Positions 33,213-42,624 of a stretch of DNA of 64,000 bases are shown here, piece by piece. The notes beneath the pieces are model-generated. The model made no database searches and had not been told where the DNA came from. It saw only the letters and a program-made list of their open reading frames with translations. The position numbers and the translations under genes were made by a program. Source of the stretch: an uncultured Caldilineaceae bacterium (GTDB lineage: Bacteria > Chloroflexota > Anaerolineae > Caldilineales > Caldilineaceae); contig OX638330.1 in NCBI GenBank assembly GCA_951812725.1, forward strand, positions 5,683,405-5,747,404, given 5' to 3'. Position 1 is the first letter of the stretch; each line of letters begins with the position of its first letter.

Positions 33213-34526
33213 TTAGGGCTCCTTTTGGAAGTCGTTTCCGGCAAGGTGCAGGCGGTCTCCTTCGAAGGAACCAGCTTCTTCCGGGAGACGGCGTTCAGGT
33301 TCGTCCGCCCCGCTGACACTGCGCGCAAGATCAATTGAGAAGGAGGCAACCTGACCTTCATCTTGTAGAAGCAAGGAATGAGCTAGCTCTTGGATTAGCC
33401 ACCTTGCCCCAACTCGGTCGATTCTTAAGAGGCGAGCAAGTTCGCCTTCGGTTAACTTTTCCTGTTCGTATGCCAGTGCAGCCAAATACTGATAGCGAAG
33501 AGGCAAGGCCCGTTCGTCTCGGGGATGGGGAGACAGACCTAATTGCTTTTGTGCTTCCCGCACTTTGAAGCCGCGGTCGCGCAGCCGTTCCCATGTTCCT
33601 CCCGGCAGAAGACGGAGTTCCTCGAGACGCCACATCATCGCTTCTACGGATACGAAATAGTGATGCGCAAGCTGGCAGATCTCCGCAGCCGTAATCTTGC
33701 CACTGGCCGCGCGTGACAGCTCATTGAATCTGCGTCGTAAACCCGCGGCCGGCATGAGCAAGCATCGGGCAAAGGTATCTGCGAAGCGCTCGCCGCTTCG
33801 TGAACGTCCGTGCCCACTTAACCATGATACTTCCGACCGGAAGCGGTCAGTGAGGAAGTGGCCATACTCGTGCGCCAGCGACCATCGCTGCCGGTCCTGG
33901 GGATGACGGGAGTTTACAGCGATACAACCGCCAAGTTTTTCCGTGTAACTGAACATGCCCGCCACACGAGAGGGCAATTCGATAGAGAAAACACGAAGGC
34001 CGACAACGTTCTCAAGAGTCTCTCTCAAGTTCAGGAACGGTCCGTCGCCAAGCGCCAGCCGGTGTCGTTCGGAGGAAGCCACATCCTCCGCCGCAACTTC
34101 GGGAGAGGTCCTGTCCGTTGAGTATTGGGGTGGATAGCTGTGGCTAAGCGGCGCTTCGTTCAATTTTTCGAGTTTCAGATAGTCTTCGCACAACCGTTGA
34201 AATGTTTCGACAGCTAGCCGCAGTTCATCTTGGGCTTGTTGAGAATCCAGATTGGAGACAGTAGCGCGAAACTGTACGGTGAAGTCGGAAATAGGGTCCT
34301 TTGCGCCGACAAAATCACCTACAGGCCGGCCATACAACCGTGCCATCTGTATCAGTTCATCCGGCCGGGTGCGCCGCTCGCCCTTTTCCAGAGCGGTAAC
34401 TGTGGTACGGGCGAAACCCAAGGTATCAGCTACCTCCTTTTGCGTGAGACCGCGTGCTTTGCGGGCCTCCTGCAGACGCCGCCCCAGTTTGAGTGGGGGG
34501 ATGGCGTCGACAAAGTTCCTTTGCAT
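33213..34526 (-). CDS. XRE-family regulator with ImmA/IrrE metallopeptidase domain
   Basis: This 437-residue protein has an N-terminal helix-turn-helix (LGRRLQEARKARGLTQKEVA, residues 13-32, with TTVTALEKGERR after it). It also has a COG2856 (ImmA/IrrE) domain in the middle with the zinc motif HEYGH near residue 219, then FADTFARCLLMP. A long helical C-terminus follows. Such proteins bind DNA as repressors and cleave a partner or themselves on stress or phage infection. The start at 34526 has GGAGAGG upstream. It lies between the QueC-like gene and the PIN gene in a lower-GC island. Confidence 0.9.
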   Translation of the reverse strand: MQRNFVDAIPPLKLGRRLQEARKARGLTQKEVADTLGFARTTVTALEKGERRTRPDELIQMARLYGRPVGDFVGAKDPISDFTVQFRATVSNLDSQQAQDELRLAVETFQRLCEDYLKLEKLNEAPLSHSYPPQYSTDRTSPEVAAEDVASSERHRLALGDGPFLNLRETLENVVGLRVFSIELPSRVAGMFSYTEKLGGCIAVNSRHPQDRQRWSLAHEYGHFLTDRFRSEVSWLSGHGRSRSGERFADTFARCLLMPAAGLRRRFNELSRAASGKITAAEICQLAHHYFVSVEAMMWRLEELRLLPGGTWERLRDRGFKVREAQKQLGLSPHPRDERALPLRYQYLAALAYEQEKLTEGELARLLRIDRVGARWLIQELAHSLLLQDEGQVASFSIDLARSVSGADEPERRLPEEAGSFEGDRLHLAGNDFQKEP

Positions 34527-34692
34527 GGTTTCCTCTCCTTGAGTGAATATGGATTCTTGAACTTGGATCAAAATGTTGCGACCAATGCCGAATAATTGCT
34601 CGCAACTCAGTAGTTTTCATCTCTGCAGTGCACGTGCAACGTGATGTGGGACACCACAAACGAATATCCGTACCGTCCCCATATAGCGAAAG

Positions 34693-36048
34693 TCAAAGGA
34701 TACCCGTAAGCGACTTCCATTCCTGTACGTAGGTGCGGTATAGCTGAACGAAACGGGCACGGGTTTCTTCAGCATTCAGATTGTACCGTTCTACTAGTTC
34801 GGCGTGTGTTCTAAACAGTTCCGGGTATGAGATAGTCAACGAGTGCCAAGGCTCATCGGTGTCTAAGCAGCGGGTGAGCTTGTAGACTTGCTCCTTCATT
34901 ATCTCGATCTCGAAAAGCTTCTTTGGGTCGACTTCCTCTCTTCTGGATAGCACATCATGCAAATACATGTGACCTGGGTCGTGTTCCTCATGCCCTGCAA
35001 CAAAGAGAGCCTGCCGGCGTAGGAGACATGAAGTGCAGTAGCCACACTGCGAGGGTTTGCCTGGAAGGCGCAATGGAAAGCGGTCACAAGAAACGGTATG
35101 TTGCACAGTGTCGGCAAGTCCCGCGCGTTTCAGCGATTTACACATTTCTGCCTTGGTACGAAAGAGGAACGGATTTCTTATACGGAACGGTTGCTCCAAC
35201 ACTAGTTCAAAGAGACGCTCGGCCATCATCAAAGAACGGGGATGGACACCTCTATAATTGTCAACTCCCAGTTGGGATTCATTAAGAGGAAGGTTTAGTG
35301 CCCCAATGCCGTTTTCGTAAACCCATAGAGTATCGACACCGGCTTGTAATGCCGCCGCTGCTCCAAGTGCCAAAAAAACTAACCCACGAGTCCGTTGTCC
35401 CTTTTCTTCCTGCGTTCCCTTGAGTTTGTGTATGCCGAAGTGGGCAGGGACATGGAGCACTGTTGGCTTGGCACTTAGCAAGTCTCTACCAAAATTCGAA
35501 TGCTGGATATGCTCAAATTGCAATCGCTGTCGCTCAGCCAAACGGTAATGCGTGTACCCTGACACCAAGATGTGCGTGCAACTCTGTTTTTCTAGTGAGT
35601 GCGCGGCTAGGCCTGCCAATGAGTCAAGACCACCACTGAACAATGAGACAGTAATCGGACGCTCTGGTGGCAGTTGAAAGAGAAACGGATTCTTCTCGGA
35701 AAATTCGGGCGCGACCTGGCGTCCTACAAACTGAAATGACCAGACATCCTCGCTTTGCCAGTACAGAAACTCTTGGAGCCTTCTGGCCAAGCTCAAATCG
35801 TTCCAGAGTCCTGGGTTCCTGACTCCAACCTCTAAAGTAATATGGCGCTGGCCAGTGTTTGCACCCTTGAAATCACGCCGCGAGCGTCTATCTGCTGCAT
35901 AAATGGCTAATGCTACGTCCAGCAAATCCGCTGCTTCCTTGGGTAGCGTCTGAAGAAAGGCGCTAACCAGACGATATTCGTCAATCCAAAACGATCTGTC
36001 AGAGCCAATCGGGGTTAAAGGATTTAAGAAGTCGTATTTGTATTCCAT
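34693..36048 (-). CDS. QueC/QatC-like ATP-dependent enzyme of a putative defence locus
   Basis: This 451-residue protein belongs to the PP-loop superfamily. The ATP-binding SGGLDS lies at residues 138-143, and a zinc site reads C-x(n)-CGYCTSC near 333-339, as in 7-cyano-7-deazaguanine synthase (QueC). It is about twice the length of housekeeping QueC, with about 130 extra N-terminal residues, and no queD, queE or queF is nearby. That length and context fit QatC-like proteins of anti-phage systems rather than tRNA modification. The classical partners QatA, QatB and QatD are not recognisable; instead it sits with an unknown 199-residue protein upstream and XRE-ImmA/PIN genes downstream. Visibly lower GC suggests horizontal transfer. 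Confidence 0.78.
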   Translation of the reverse strand: MEYKYDFLNPLTPIGSDRSFWIDEYRLVSAFLQTLPKEAADLLDVALAIYAADRRSRRDFKGANTGQRHITLEVGVRNPGLWNDLSLARRLQEFLYWQSEDVWSFQFVGRQVAPEFSEKNPFLFQLPPERPITVSLFSGGLDSLAGLAAHSLEKQSCTHILVSGYTHYRLAERQRLQFEHIQHSNFGRDLLSAKPTVLHVPAHFGIHKLKGTQEEKGQRTRGLVFLALGAAAALQAGVDTLWVYENGIGALNLPLNESQLGVDNYRGVHPRSLMMAERLFELVLEQPFRIRNPFLFRTKAEMCKSLKRAGLADTVQHTVSCDRFPLRLPGKPSQCGYCTSCLLRRQALFVAGHEEHDPGHMYLHDVLSRREEVDPKKLFEIEIMKEQVYKLTRCLDTDEPWHSLTISYPELFRTHAELVERYNLNAEETRARFVQLYRTYVQEWKSLTGIL

Positions 36049-36094
36049 CTGAGCTATCTTACCTTTCCTCTACATATCCATCTCTCTTGACTAT

Positions 36095-36694
36095 TCATAC
36101 CAAGACTTCGTATAAGAGTTCGCTAGTTGGCACCCTCTTGGTGTTCTTTCTAGGTACTCTTAGCTTTCTGGCATCGGGATCTTTTACCAATTGGGTGGCG
36201 ATTAGTTCAATTCTAGGCTGAATGGAATGTTCTATCCCGTCCTGCCACTCAAGGAACTCCTTGTGATTAGAGAACCTTTCTGTGGCCGTCATCTTGGGAC
36301 ACACCCGAGCAAAGAAATAGTGCTTTACGAGTGCCAGGCATAGAGCTTGGGCCAGGCCCATTTCTACGTCCCCTGGCTCAAATGCCCTATTAGTAACAAG
36401 GAGCGTCTTTGCCTCGTTCGCGGCTACTTTGGTATGCCGATGGCCTTTCCGGTCACGCACTATGTCTTCCAATGTACTAAAGCGCTCAAATGGAGATGGC
36501 TCCATTGGTGCCTTCAATACAACCGCAATTTCCTGAAAGCTAGGCACGCCATTGTATTCTCGTAAGCAATAGACCAGGGACTCCACGAGTTTGTCGCCAA
36601 TGTCTTCCAGAGAAGCATTTTCGTTTTCGGCGTAGTTTGCAGCTGTTCGCCACCCAGCACCCAAGTATTTCTCAAAGCGGTCATTTTCTGCCAC
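36095..36694 (-). CDS. Unknown protein, first gene of the QueC-like locus
   Basis: This 199-residue soluble protein matches no family I know. It is acidic at the front, mainly helical, with no signal or membrane segment. The basic tail RKLRVPRKNTKRVP could bind nucleic acid. It starts at GTG 36694, behind a perfect AGGAGG four bases upstream, and is the promoter-proximal gene of the island. It ends about 46 bases before the QueC-like gene, so they are surely one transcript. It could be the conjugation target or partner of the QueC-like enzyme; that is speculative. Confidence 0.7.
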   Translation of the reverse strand: MAENDRFEKYLGAGWRTAANYAENENASLEDIGDKLVESLVYCLREYNGVPSFQEIAVVLKAPMEPSPFERFSTLEDIVRDRKGHRHTKVAANEAKTLLVTNRAFEPGDVEMGLAQALCLALVKHYFFARVCPKMTATERFSNHKEFLEWQDGIEHSIQPRIELIATQLVKDPDARKLRVPRKNTKRVPTSELLYEVLV

Positions 36695-36705
36695 GAATCC
36701 TCCTT

Positions 36706-36798
36706 ATGTACAATTGTCGTACGTCAAACTGTGCAAGCAACTACACTTCAATGTACTGATTATAGCACAGAATCTGTCAATGTCAACCGAAAATGTAC
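36706..36798 (-). promoter_or_regulatory. Promoter and putative operator repeats of the defence-like operon
   Basis: On the minus strand TTGACA (36786-36781) and TATAAT (36764-36759) are exact consensus boxes with a 16-base spacer, driving the unknown gene at 36694. Three ATGTAC motifs lie at 36706-36711, 36751-36756 and 36793-36798, spaced 45 and 42 bases apart and flanking the -10 box. They are likely operator candidates for the XRE repressor. Confidence 0.78.
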
Positions 36799-37060
36799 AA
36801 AACAAGTCAAAAATGTCAGAAAATGAGATCTGCGGTCAAGTGATTGCGAAGCAGATCGGCCCAACCCTCGGCTAGTTCAGCGAACAGTGGTGCCACTAGA
36901 CGTCAGTGGCTCTTTCTTCAAGTTCTCTGTCCCCCTACAGAGCCTGCCGCTTCAGCTCAAACCATGTACAATGAAAGAATCAGCATTCAACTACAATTCG
37001 AACAAAGCGCCCCGACCCCGACCGCCTCCCGGCGCCCACCCATACACGCGGACCCCGCCC

Positions 37061-37939
37061 ATGACTCTGCGACTGCGCTCTCTGCTCTTCATGCCCGCCG
37101 ACTCGCCCCGTATGATCGCAAAGGGCGCCGCTCTGCCCGCCGATGCCATCATCGCCGACCTTGAGGACGCGGTCGCGCCCAGCCGCAAACTGGAGGCGCG
37201 CTCGCTCCTCGTCCAGTCGTTCCAGGCCCTGCCGGAAGCGGAGCTGCTGCCCTGCATTCGTATCAACCCGGTAAACAGTCCCTTCTGGCCGGATGACCTG
37301 CTCGCAACCTTTGCCGCCGAGCCCAAAATCTACGTGATCCCGAAAGTAGAGTCCGCCGCCGACCTCCAACTCGTGAGTGAGCGGTTGACGCCGCTGGAAA
37401 GCGCGGCCGGGCTGCCCAACGGAACTGTGCGGTTGTTGGCTATCGTGGAGAGCGCCGTCGGCGTGATGAATCTGCGCGAGATCGCCGGCGCCGACCCCAG
37501 GCTCGTGGCGTTGGCGTTCGGCGCCGAAGATTTTGCCGGCAATATCGGCGCGCAGCGCACGCGCGAAGGGTGGGAAGTCTTCTATGCCCGCAGCGCCGTC
37601 GCGACCGCCGCGGCCGCCTTCGGTCTACAGGCCATCGACACCGTCTATACCGACCTGGCCGACCTGACCGGTCTGGCCGCCGAGTGTGAAGCTATGCGTA
37701 ATTTGGGCTTCCGCGGCAAACTGGCAGTCCATCCGCGCCAGGTGGAGGTCATCAACCGCGCCTTTACGCCCGACCTCGCTGACGTAGCAGCCGCGCGCCG
37801 CCTCATCGCCGTGTTCAAGGTGCACCAACGGGCCGGTCGGGGTGTCTGCGTACTCGATGGGAAAATGGTGGATATGCCGATGTTCCGCGCCGCGCAGGAT
37901 CTGCTAGCGAGGGCAGGAAAAGGGCCGGAAGGGGACTGA
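37061..37939 (+). CDS. HpcH/HpaI aldolase/citrate-lyase (CitE-like) family protein
   Basis: This 292-residue protein starts with RLRSLLFMPADSPRMIAKG, then ADAIIADLEDAVAPSRK, the CitE/HpcH motif carrying the metal-binding acidic residues. Later come YVIPKVESAADL, LLAIVESAVGVMNL and ALAFGAEDFAGNIGAQRT. These match CitE-like lyases acting on citramalyl- or malyl-CoA-type substrates. No citD or citF follows, so it is a stand-alone lyase of the kind used in acyl-CoA metabolism. The start at ATG 37061 leaves out an in-frame upstream part that does not resemble the family; no strong ribosome site is seen. Confidence 0.9.
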   Translation: MTLRLRSLLFMPADSPRMIAKGAALPADAIIADLEDAVAPSRKLEARSLLVQSFQALPEAELLPCIRINPVNSPFWPDDLLATFAAEPKIYVIPKVESAADLQLVSERLTPLESAAGLPNGTVRLLAIVESAVGVMNLREIAGADPRLVALAFGAEDFAGNIGAQRTREGWEVFYARSAVATAAAAFGLQAIDTVYTDLADLTGLAAECEAMRNLGFRGKLAVHPRQVEVINRAFTPDLADVAAARRLIAVFKVHQRAGRGVCVLDGKMVDMPMFRAAQDLLARAGKGPEGD

Positions 37940-37998
37940 CAGAACTGGGAAGAGAGGAGTGAGAACGCGTCTCTCCCCTCTACACTCCTCTCGCTTCG

Positions 37999-38445
37999 CT
38001 ATTCGCGCACCGGCCGCAAACCCAGATAGACGACGCGCCCGCCAAGCGTCTGCAGAATCGTGCGGGCCGGTTTCCACGGCAGAAGGTGATTCAACTCCGA
38101 AGGGCTGAGCGGCGTATTGTTGTTGGCCAAAAAGACCCGAAAGCAGGCTGCCGTCAGTGAAAGATGCTCGTTGATGTAGTCGGGATCCTTGGTGCAACGG
38201 CTGCGCAGACATTCCCACAAGGCATCCGTGCGGTGGACCTCCCCCGTCTCCGGGTCGATCCAATCCACGTCCTCGGTATTCCTATGATCCTGGAACCTGT
38301 CCCGGCACTCCGTGCATAGCTGATCGCGCAGGTAGAGGCGAAAATTGCGTCCGCTTTTCTCCCACCAACTGTAATCGATGTGAAACTTTGTGTTCACGTC
38401 CGGTCGGAACCATGTGAGTTTCTGCTTGGGCGCTGCCGTTGTCAT
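37999..38445 (-). CDS. Conserved hypothetical protein, partner of the 531-residue protein
   Basis: This 148-residue protein begins with a Trp/Phe/Tyr-rich region (FHIDYSWWEKSGRNFRLYLRDQLC) and contains four Cys in pairs (C-x-x-C near 45 and C-x(3)-C near 80), followed by a helical end with NNTPLSPSELNHLLPW. I recognise no family. It lies about 65 bases downstream of the larger hypothetical gene on the same strand, and both look lineage-specific to Chloroflexota, so a shared process is likely. A zinc site from the Cys residues is possible. Confidence 0.7.
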   Translation of the reverse strand: MTTAAPKQKLTWFRPDVNTKFHIDYSWWEKSGRNFRLYLRDQLCTECRDRFQDHRNTEDVDWIDPETGEVHRTDALWECLRSRCTKDPDYINEHLSLTAACFRVFLANNNTPLSPSELNHLLPWKPARTILQTLGGRVVYLGLRPVRE

Positions 38446-38510
38446 CGTCTTCCAATCCCTCCACTAAATTCAAAGGCCGGTGTAATGCGCGCTCCACTGG
38501 CTTCGCTTCC

Positions 38511-40106
38511 TCATCTTATTTTGAAGAACCCATCCCCCACATCCTGGAAACGGGGATTGCTGATCAACGTATAAAAGATCGGTCCCGGCGGACAGCGCCA
38601 GAACATGTTCACCGCACTGTAAATCGTCTTGACATGGGCTGTGCCCTGCGGATTCAGCTTCGTTATCTCCGGCACCATCATCTCCACGATCTGCTCCAGC
38701 GCCGCGTCGTTGCCATCGAAACTGGCGTTGTACGCCTCCAGCCCCTCCCGGTCTACAGATGATACGATCAGGTGCTCATCGTACTCACAGGAGATCTGCA
38801 CTTTGTTCATCTCAAGACCAAAACGTTTCGCGCTTGCATTGACCTTGGCGATACGGCTCCACTCCCGCCTCATCCGGCGCGGCCGGAAGTCAATGATCAC
38901 CTCGTCCGGATTATCAGTGCGCTCCAGCGTGATCTGAGCGCTCACCGGCAGGTTGTGCGCAACCATCCAGTCCTTCAGACCGCATACATAGCGCTCTTTG
39001 TGAACCACCCAGGCCGTGTATCTGTTTCCCCAGCGGCCGTCGACTATCGTCACTATCGACCGCTCCTGTGCACTGTGCGGGAACAGCGCCCGCGTGCGGC
39101 TGCTCAGTGGCAGCGTGCCGTATAGCCAGTGGGGAAAGATCAGTGTAAAGCTGATGCTGGGCACAACCGACGAGACCGGCGTGCTCGCACTGCTCTCTCC
39201 CCATTCGTCGTCCAACTCCCATTCCGTCTGCAGAAGGTCCACACTCAAGACAGCGCGGTTATAGCGGCCTACCTGGGGACGCAGAAGTGGCGGCACGGTA
39301 AGCGCCTCCGGCGGTTCCAGCCGTGCCAGATACCAGAGCGGCACACCCGCGCTTCCTACCTGGTCGAACCGTTCGTCGCTGCCTAGCGCGTGGTTCACGC
39401 TGATAATCTGCATCGGCTGTGTAACATCCTCCGCCTGCAAATCAAGTTCCGGCAACAACTCTTCCGGCGACATCGGCCGGTTCTGCATCTCAACCAGCGC
39501 CTCAGCAATATTCAAATGACCTACGTGCACTTCAGCCAGCATGTCGGCAAGCAGCCAGTAGTCGTCAATATTCACGAAATCTTCGTTGCGTTCGCCGTCT
39601 TCCAGCGCAAACAGCAGACTCTCTTCGATCTCATCCTGATACAGTGAATGAATCTCTTCCGCCGACAGCAGCGTTTCCTCATCACCCGTCGCCTGGCCAT
39701 TCGCGGCGTTGAGCCGGTGACCCGTCTGAAGGCTGGCCGCGAACTCCCGAATCTCGTCCGTATCGGCGAAACCAACGCGGATTACTTCGAATGGCCCATG
39801 CTCCGGATTCTGGCCTGCGCGGGTCTCCAGAACCTCACCTACCAGAAAGTCCATCGCAGGGAAAATGAGAGTCTGCCCAACTTCATATGGGTTCTCGGGC
39901 TGATAAACCGCGCCCTTCTTCAGCTCGGATTCCATCCGGGCCGTTTCGCGGCGCTGGTATTCCTGGATCAGGCGCAACGCAAGCTGCCCGGTCGTCATCG
40001 GTGACTCTGCATCCAGGATCAGTTCATGAATAAAATCCAGATCTTCATCGGAAACACTGAAATGATCGCGCCAAAATGAAGCGGTTTGGGTCCTTCGCAA
40101 CAGCAC
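38511..40106 (-). CDS. Large conserved hypothetical protein
   Basis: This roughly 531-residue soluble protein has no domain I recognise. The N-terminal 70 residues are helical (FWRDHFSVSDEDLDFIHELILDAE) and followed by a domain resembling transcription-elongation-factor-like KOW folds (YEVGQTLIFPAMDFLVGEVLETR). A central acidic part and a beta-rich C-terminus follow. The best start is GTG at 40106, five bases after a strong GGAGG; longer in-frame starts upstream have no ribosome site. It forms a likely operon with the 148-residue protein downstream, driven by the promoter at 40333. Confidence 0.7.
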   Translation of the reverse strand: MLLRRTQTASFWRDHFSVSDEDLDFIHELILDAESPMTTGQLALRLIQEYQRRETARMESELKKGAVYQPENPYEVGQTLIFPAMDFLVGEVLETRAGQNPEHGPFEVIRVGFADTDEIREFAASLQTGHRLNAANGQATGDEETLLSAEEIHSLYQDEIEESLLFALEDGERNEDFVNIDDYWLLADMLAEVHVGHLNIAEALVEMQNRPMSPEELLPELDLQAEDVTQPMQIISVNHALGSDERFDQVGSAGVPLWYLARLEPPEALTVPPLLRPQVGRYNRAVLSVDLLQTEWELDDEWGESSASTPVSSVVPSISFTLIFPHWLYGTLPLSSRTRALFPHSAQERSIVTIVDGRWGNRYTAWVVHKERYVCGLKDWMVAHNLPVSAQITLERTDNPDEVIIDFRPRRMRREWSRIAKVNASAKRFGLEMNKVQISCEYDEHLIVSSVDREGLEAYNASFDGNDAALEQIVEMMVPEITKLNPQGTAHVKTIYSAVNMFWRCPPGPIFYTLISNPRFQDVGDGFFKIR

Positions 40107-40395
40107 GTCTTCCTCCTCCTGGAAATGCAAGCGTCCCGCCTGCACTAATCTGCTCTGCGTCGGTTTGCCTGTCCGCGGCAACCGCGCTGGCATTGCGCTC
40201 TCGCGGCCCCGCCGAACCGAACACAGCCAGCACGCCGGACCGGAAATATATCGCAAACGGATGGGCTGCTGTGTGGGCGAAAATTCCTCCGCGCGCATCC
40301 GGCGCAAAAACGGCCTTACAGCCCAAAAAGAAAGTATAGCGGTTGCGGCGCTAAAATCCAAGAACGCGCGAATCAGAATCGTAAGTCAGCTTTGA
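40107..40395 (-). other. Leader region of the hypothetical-protein operon
   Basis: No gene is seen. The promoter at 40333-40361 would give a leader of about 220 bases. Confidence 0.5.
40333..40361 (-). promoter_or_regulatory. Putative sigma70 promoter
   Basis: TTGGAT (40361-40356) and TATACT (40338-40333) on the minus strand, with a 17-base spacer. The same TTGG-N-N / TATACT pair is found upstream of both glycosyltransferase genes. Confidence 0.6.
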
Positions 40396-42624
40396 TCAAC
40401 CGCCATCCGCCAGCCGCAGGCGCGCCAACACCATTTCCGGCTCCCATACCCCGATCTCGACAGTCGGTATATTTGTCTCAGTGCTGTAAACGATCAACCG
40501 CAACTCATACTCTCCGGGACGCAAGTCAACCCCGAAATCAAGGTGGAAAAGCGTATCGACCGCTTCACCTGCCGCCCAGTGGCGCGTTCGTGCAAAAGTC
40601 GAGTCGCCCAAAACATAATCCTTCTGGAACGACTTTTCCCCTTCACTGTTGTGCAGGCGCAACGAAATCGCATAATCGGTCTCCAGGCCCGGAGTAGTCT
40701 GCCACTGCAAGGCAACCCACATGGAACGAGCCTCTCCCAGTTCGATCAGTTGCTGCGATGACAGTTGCTCCTCACCCTCGCCCACCGCAAGCCCCCGCAG
40801 ATCAATGCCGCCATCGTACGGGACCGTCAGCGGCTCCAGATATTCATAGAATGTCCACGAGCGTTCCAAATCAATATCAGTGTACGTGTAGAGCCGAAAG
40901 TTGGAGAACTCTTCGCTGCCCGAATAGCGCCCGAACTTGCCCAAAAGGGCGACCAGGTTCTCATCCCCCTCGCCAGACCAGGTAAGATCCTCTTTCCAGT
41001 CCAGAACCTTCACACTGGAGACCTCCCCCGTCGCCCCCAATAAGGTTTCGACCCTGCGCGCCAGGTCTGGCCTGTTGGCGCGGACTACATGCGCCGGCGC
41101 CTCGCCTTGATACAGGTACTCGAAACCATAATGCTCATCAAACCTGTAGGGAATCAGGTAGACCATGTTGGCTGACGCCGGCTGCGCATTTAGCTCGTGC
41201 GCAGCATTTGCCCACTCTCCATGGTACGCCAGATAAAACGCCGGTGTGACCGCCCATTGCTGGAAATAAGTGCGATAGGTGTTTACACCTTGAATCACAA
41301 CCACGCCGCTGACCGCAGCCCCCAAAACCAAGGCTGCACTCGACCCATCTACCCGCAAGATCCGGCTCAGCCCCAATCGCTCCCGCAAAAGACAATACGT
41401 CTCCCAGATACCCACACCTATCAGCAGATAGACTGCCGGCGCAGCGCCAATCATGCGCAGCGTGTTAGGTCCCAGGCCGAAATCTATAGCCAGCATTGCC
41501 GGCGCCAACAGTACCGCCAGCCACAGAAGCAACAGACGATAGGCAGGCCGCCTTTGCCAGCGCCAGACGGCCATCCCCACACCATACCAGAAAAAGAACG
41601 CCTCCCATGGGTTCAGCATCGGCCGGCCGGCAAAGTTGTAGCGCTCGCGCAGATCGCCATGAAAGCCAAAGGCCAGCAGATGCTCCCACGTGTTGTTCAG
41701 AAAAGCGCCCAAGGCCGTTCCCTGGCTTTCCCGCAGTACCCAGACCTCTCTGCTGCGAATGAAAAAGTGTTCGGGGTTGAGCGCAAAGTAGATCAGAATC
41801 GGCGCAGCCACCAATCCGGCTACGCCAATGAAAATGGCAGCCCACGGCAGTTCAGCCCGCACTCGCTCCCTCGTGACAGCGCGCAGCGGCCAAAGAAAGC
41901 TCAGACCAAAGAATAGAAACAAGAACGGTGTGAAGCGCGACGGTATATATGTGTACGGCAGCAGCCCGGCACAAACTCCCGCCAGCGCAATGCGCCGCCA
42001 GCTTCGCTGCTCCCCGGCCGGCCGCCACCCCCACCACAGCAGCGCAAAACAGAGGGCCAGAAACAACGGCAGGAAGTTGGCCCGCAGAGAAGCCCGCCCG
42101 ATAATCGTCTGGCCCAGCGAAACTGCCAGCAGACCGGCCCCAACGCCTCCGATCAACAGGCCGCGCCACGGCGTGGCCTGCCCGTTTTCGTCTCGGCCAA
42201 AGAGCAGCCGCCCCAACCAGAAAACGGCAAAGACCGTGCCCGCGCTGGCCAGAGCAGTCGGCAAACGAAACGCCAACAGCGTACGGCCCAGAAAGGAGGT
42301 CGTTAGCGCAATCGTATAAACTCCCATCCACTCGCGCCCGCTCGCCGCCTCAGGGAAAAAAACCGCGTGCTCCCCTTCCAACACCTGCAAGGCATACACC
42401 CCGTCCGGCCCTTCATCGCTCTGGATCCCCTGTGGGAAGTCCGTTAAGCGCTGCAGACGCAACACCACCACCGCCAACGCCAATGCGATCAGAATCCCTG
42501 CCGTAACCAATACGATCCGTTGGCGCGCCGCTTTCTCCGGCACGACGGCGCCGGCCGGCTCTTGTTCGGGTACTGGTGCGTCGCGTCCCTGCTCGAAAGA
42601 AGCGCGAGATAACGTTTCAGACAT
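40396..42624 (-). CDS. GT39-like membrane glycosyltransferase, paralog 1
   Basis: This 742-residue protein has a short basic cytosolic N-terminus, about ten to twelve transmembrane segments (residues 35-475) and a long soluble C-terminal domain (about 480-742), probably extracytoplasmic. The first external loop has the D-E motif of GT-C glycosyltransferases (GIQSDEGPDGVYAL, near residue 63), as in the mannosyltransferase/ArnT family PF13231. It would transfer sugars from polyprenyl-phosphate donors to cell-envelope acceptors. The start at 42624 fits the first hydrophobic segment. A close paralog is encoded directly upstream, suggesting duplication and diversification of envelope glycosylation. 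Confidence 0.85.
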   Translation of the reverse strand: MSETLSRASFEQGRDAPVPEQEPAGAVVPEKAARQRIVLVTAGILIALALAVVVLRLQRLTDFPQGIQSDEGPDGVYALQVLEGEHAVFFPEAASGREWMGVYTIALTTSFLGRTLLAFRLPTALASAGTVFAVFWLGRLLFGRDENGQATPWRGLLIGGVGAGLLAVSLGQTIIGRASLRANFLPLFLALCFALLWWGWRPAGEQRSWRRIALAGVCAGLLPYTYIPSRFTPFLFLFFGLSFLWPLRAVTRERVRAELPWAAIFIGVAGLVAAPILIYFALNPEHFFIRSREVWVLRESQGTALGAFLNNTWEHLLAFGFHGDLRERYNFAGRPMLNPWEAFFFWYGVGMAVWRWQRRPAYRLLLLWLAVLLAPAMLAIDFGLGPNTLRMIGAAPAVYLLIGVGIWETYCLLRERLGLSRILRVDGSSAALVLGAAVSGVVVIQGVNTYRTYFQQWAVTPAFYLAYHGEWANAAHELNAQPASANMVYLIPYRFDEHYGFEYLYQGEAPAHVVRANRPDLARRVETLLGATGEVSSVKVLDWKEDLTWSGEGDENLVALLGKFGRYSGSEEFSNFRLYTYTDIDLERSWTFYEYLEPLTVPYDGGIDLRGLAVGEGEEQLSSQQLIELGEARSMWVALQWQTTPGLETDYAISLRLHNSEGEKSFQKDYVLGDSTFARTRHWAAGEAVDTLFHLDFGVDLRPGEYELRLIVYSTETNIPTVEIGVWEPEMVLARLRLADGG

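Noticed and set aside
34426..34659. Small open frame overlapping the XRE-ImmA start
   Set aside because: It overlaps the real gene in another frame; the product is Arg/His-rich without a known pattern.
34693..36048. Housekeeping queC
   Set aside because: Protein twice the usual length, no queuosine neighbours, lower GC and defence-like genes beside it.
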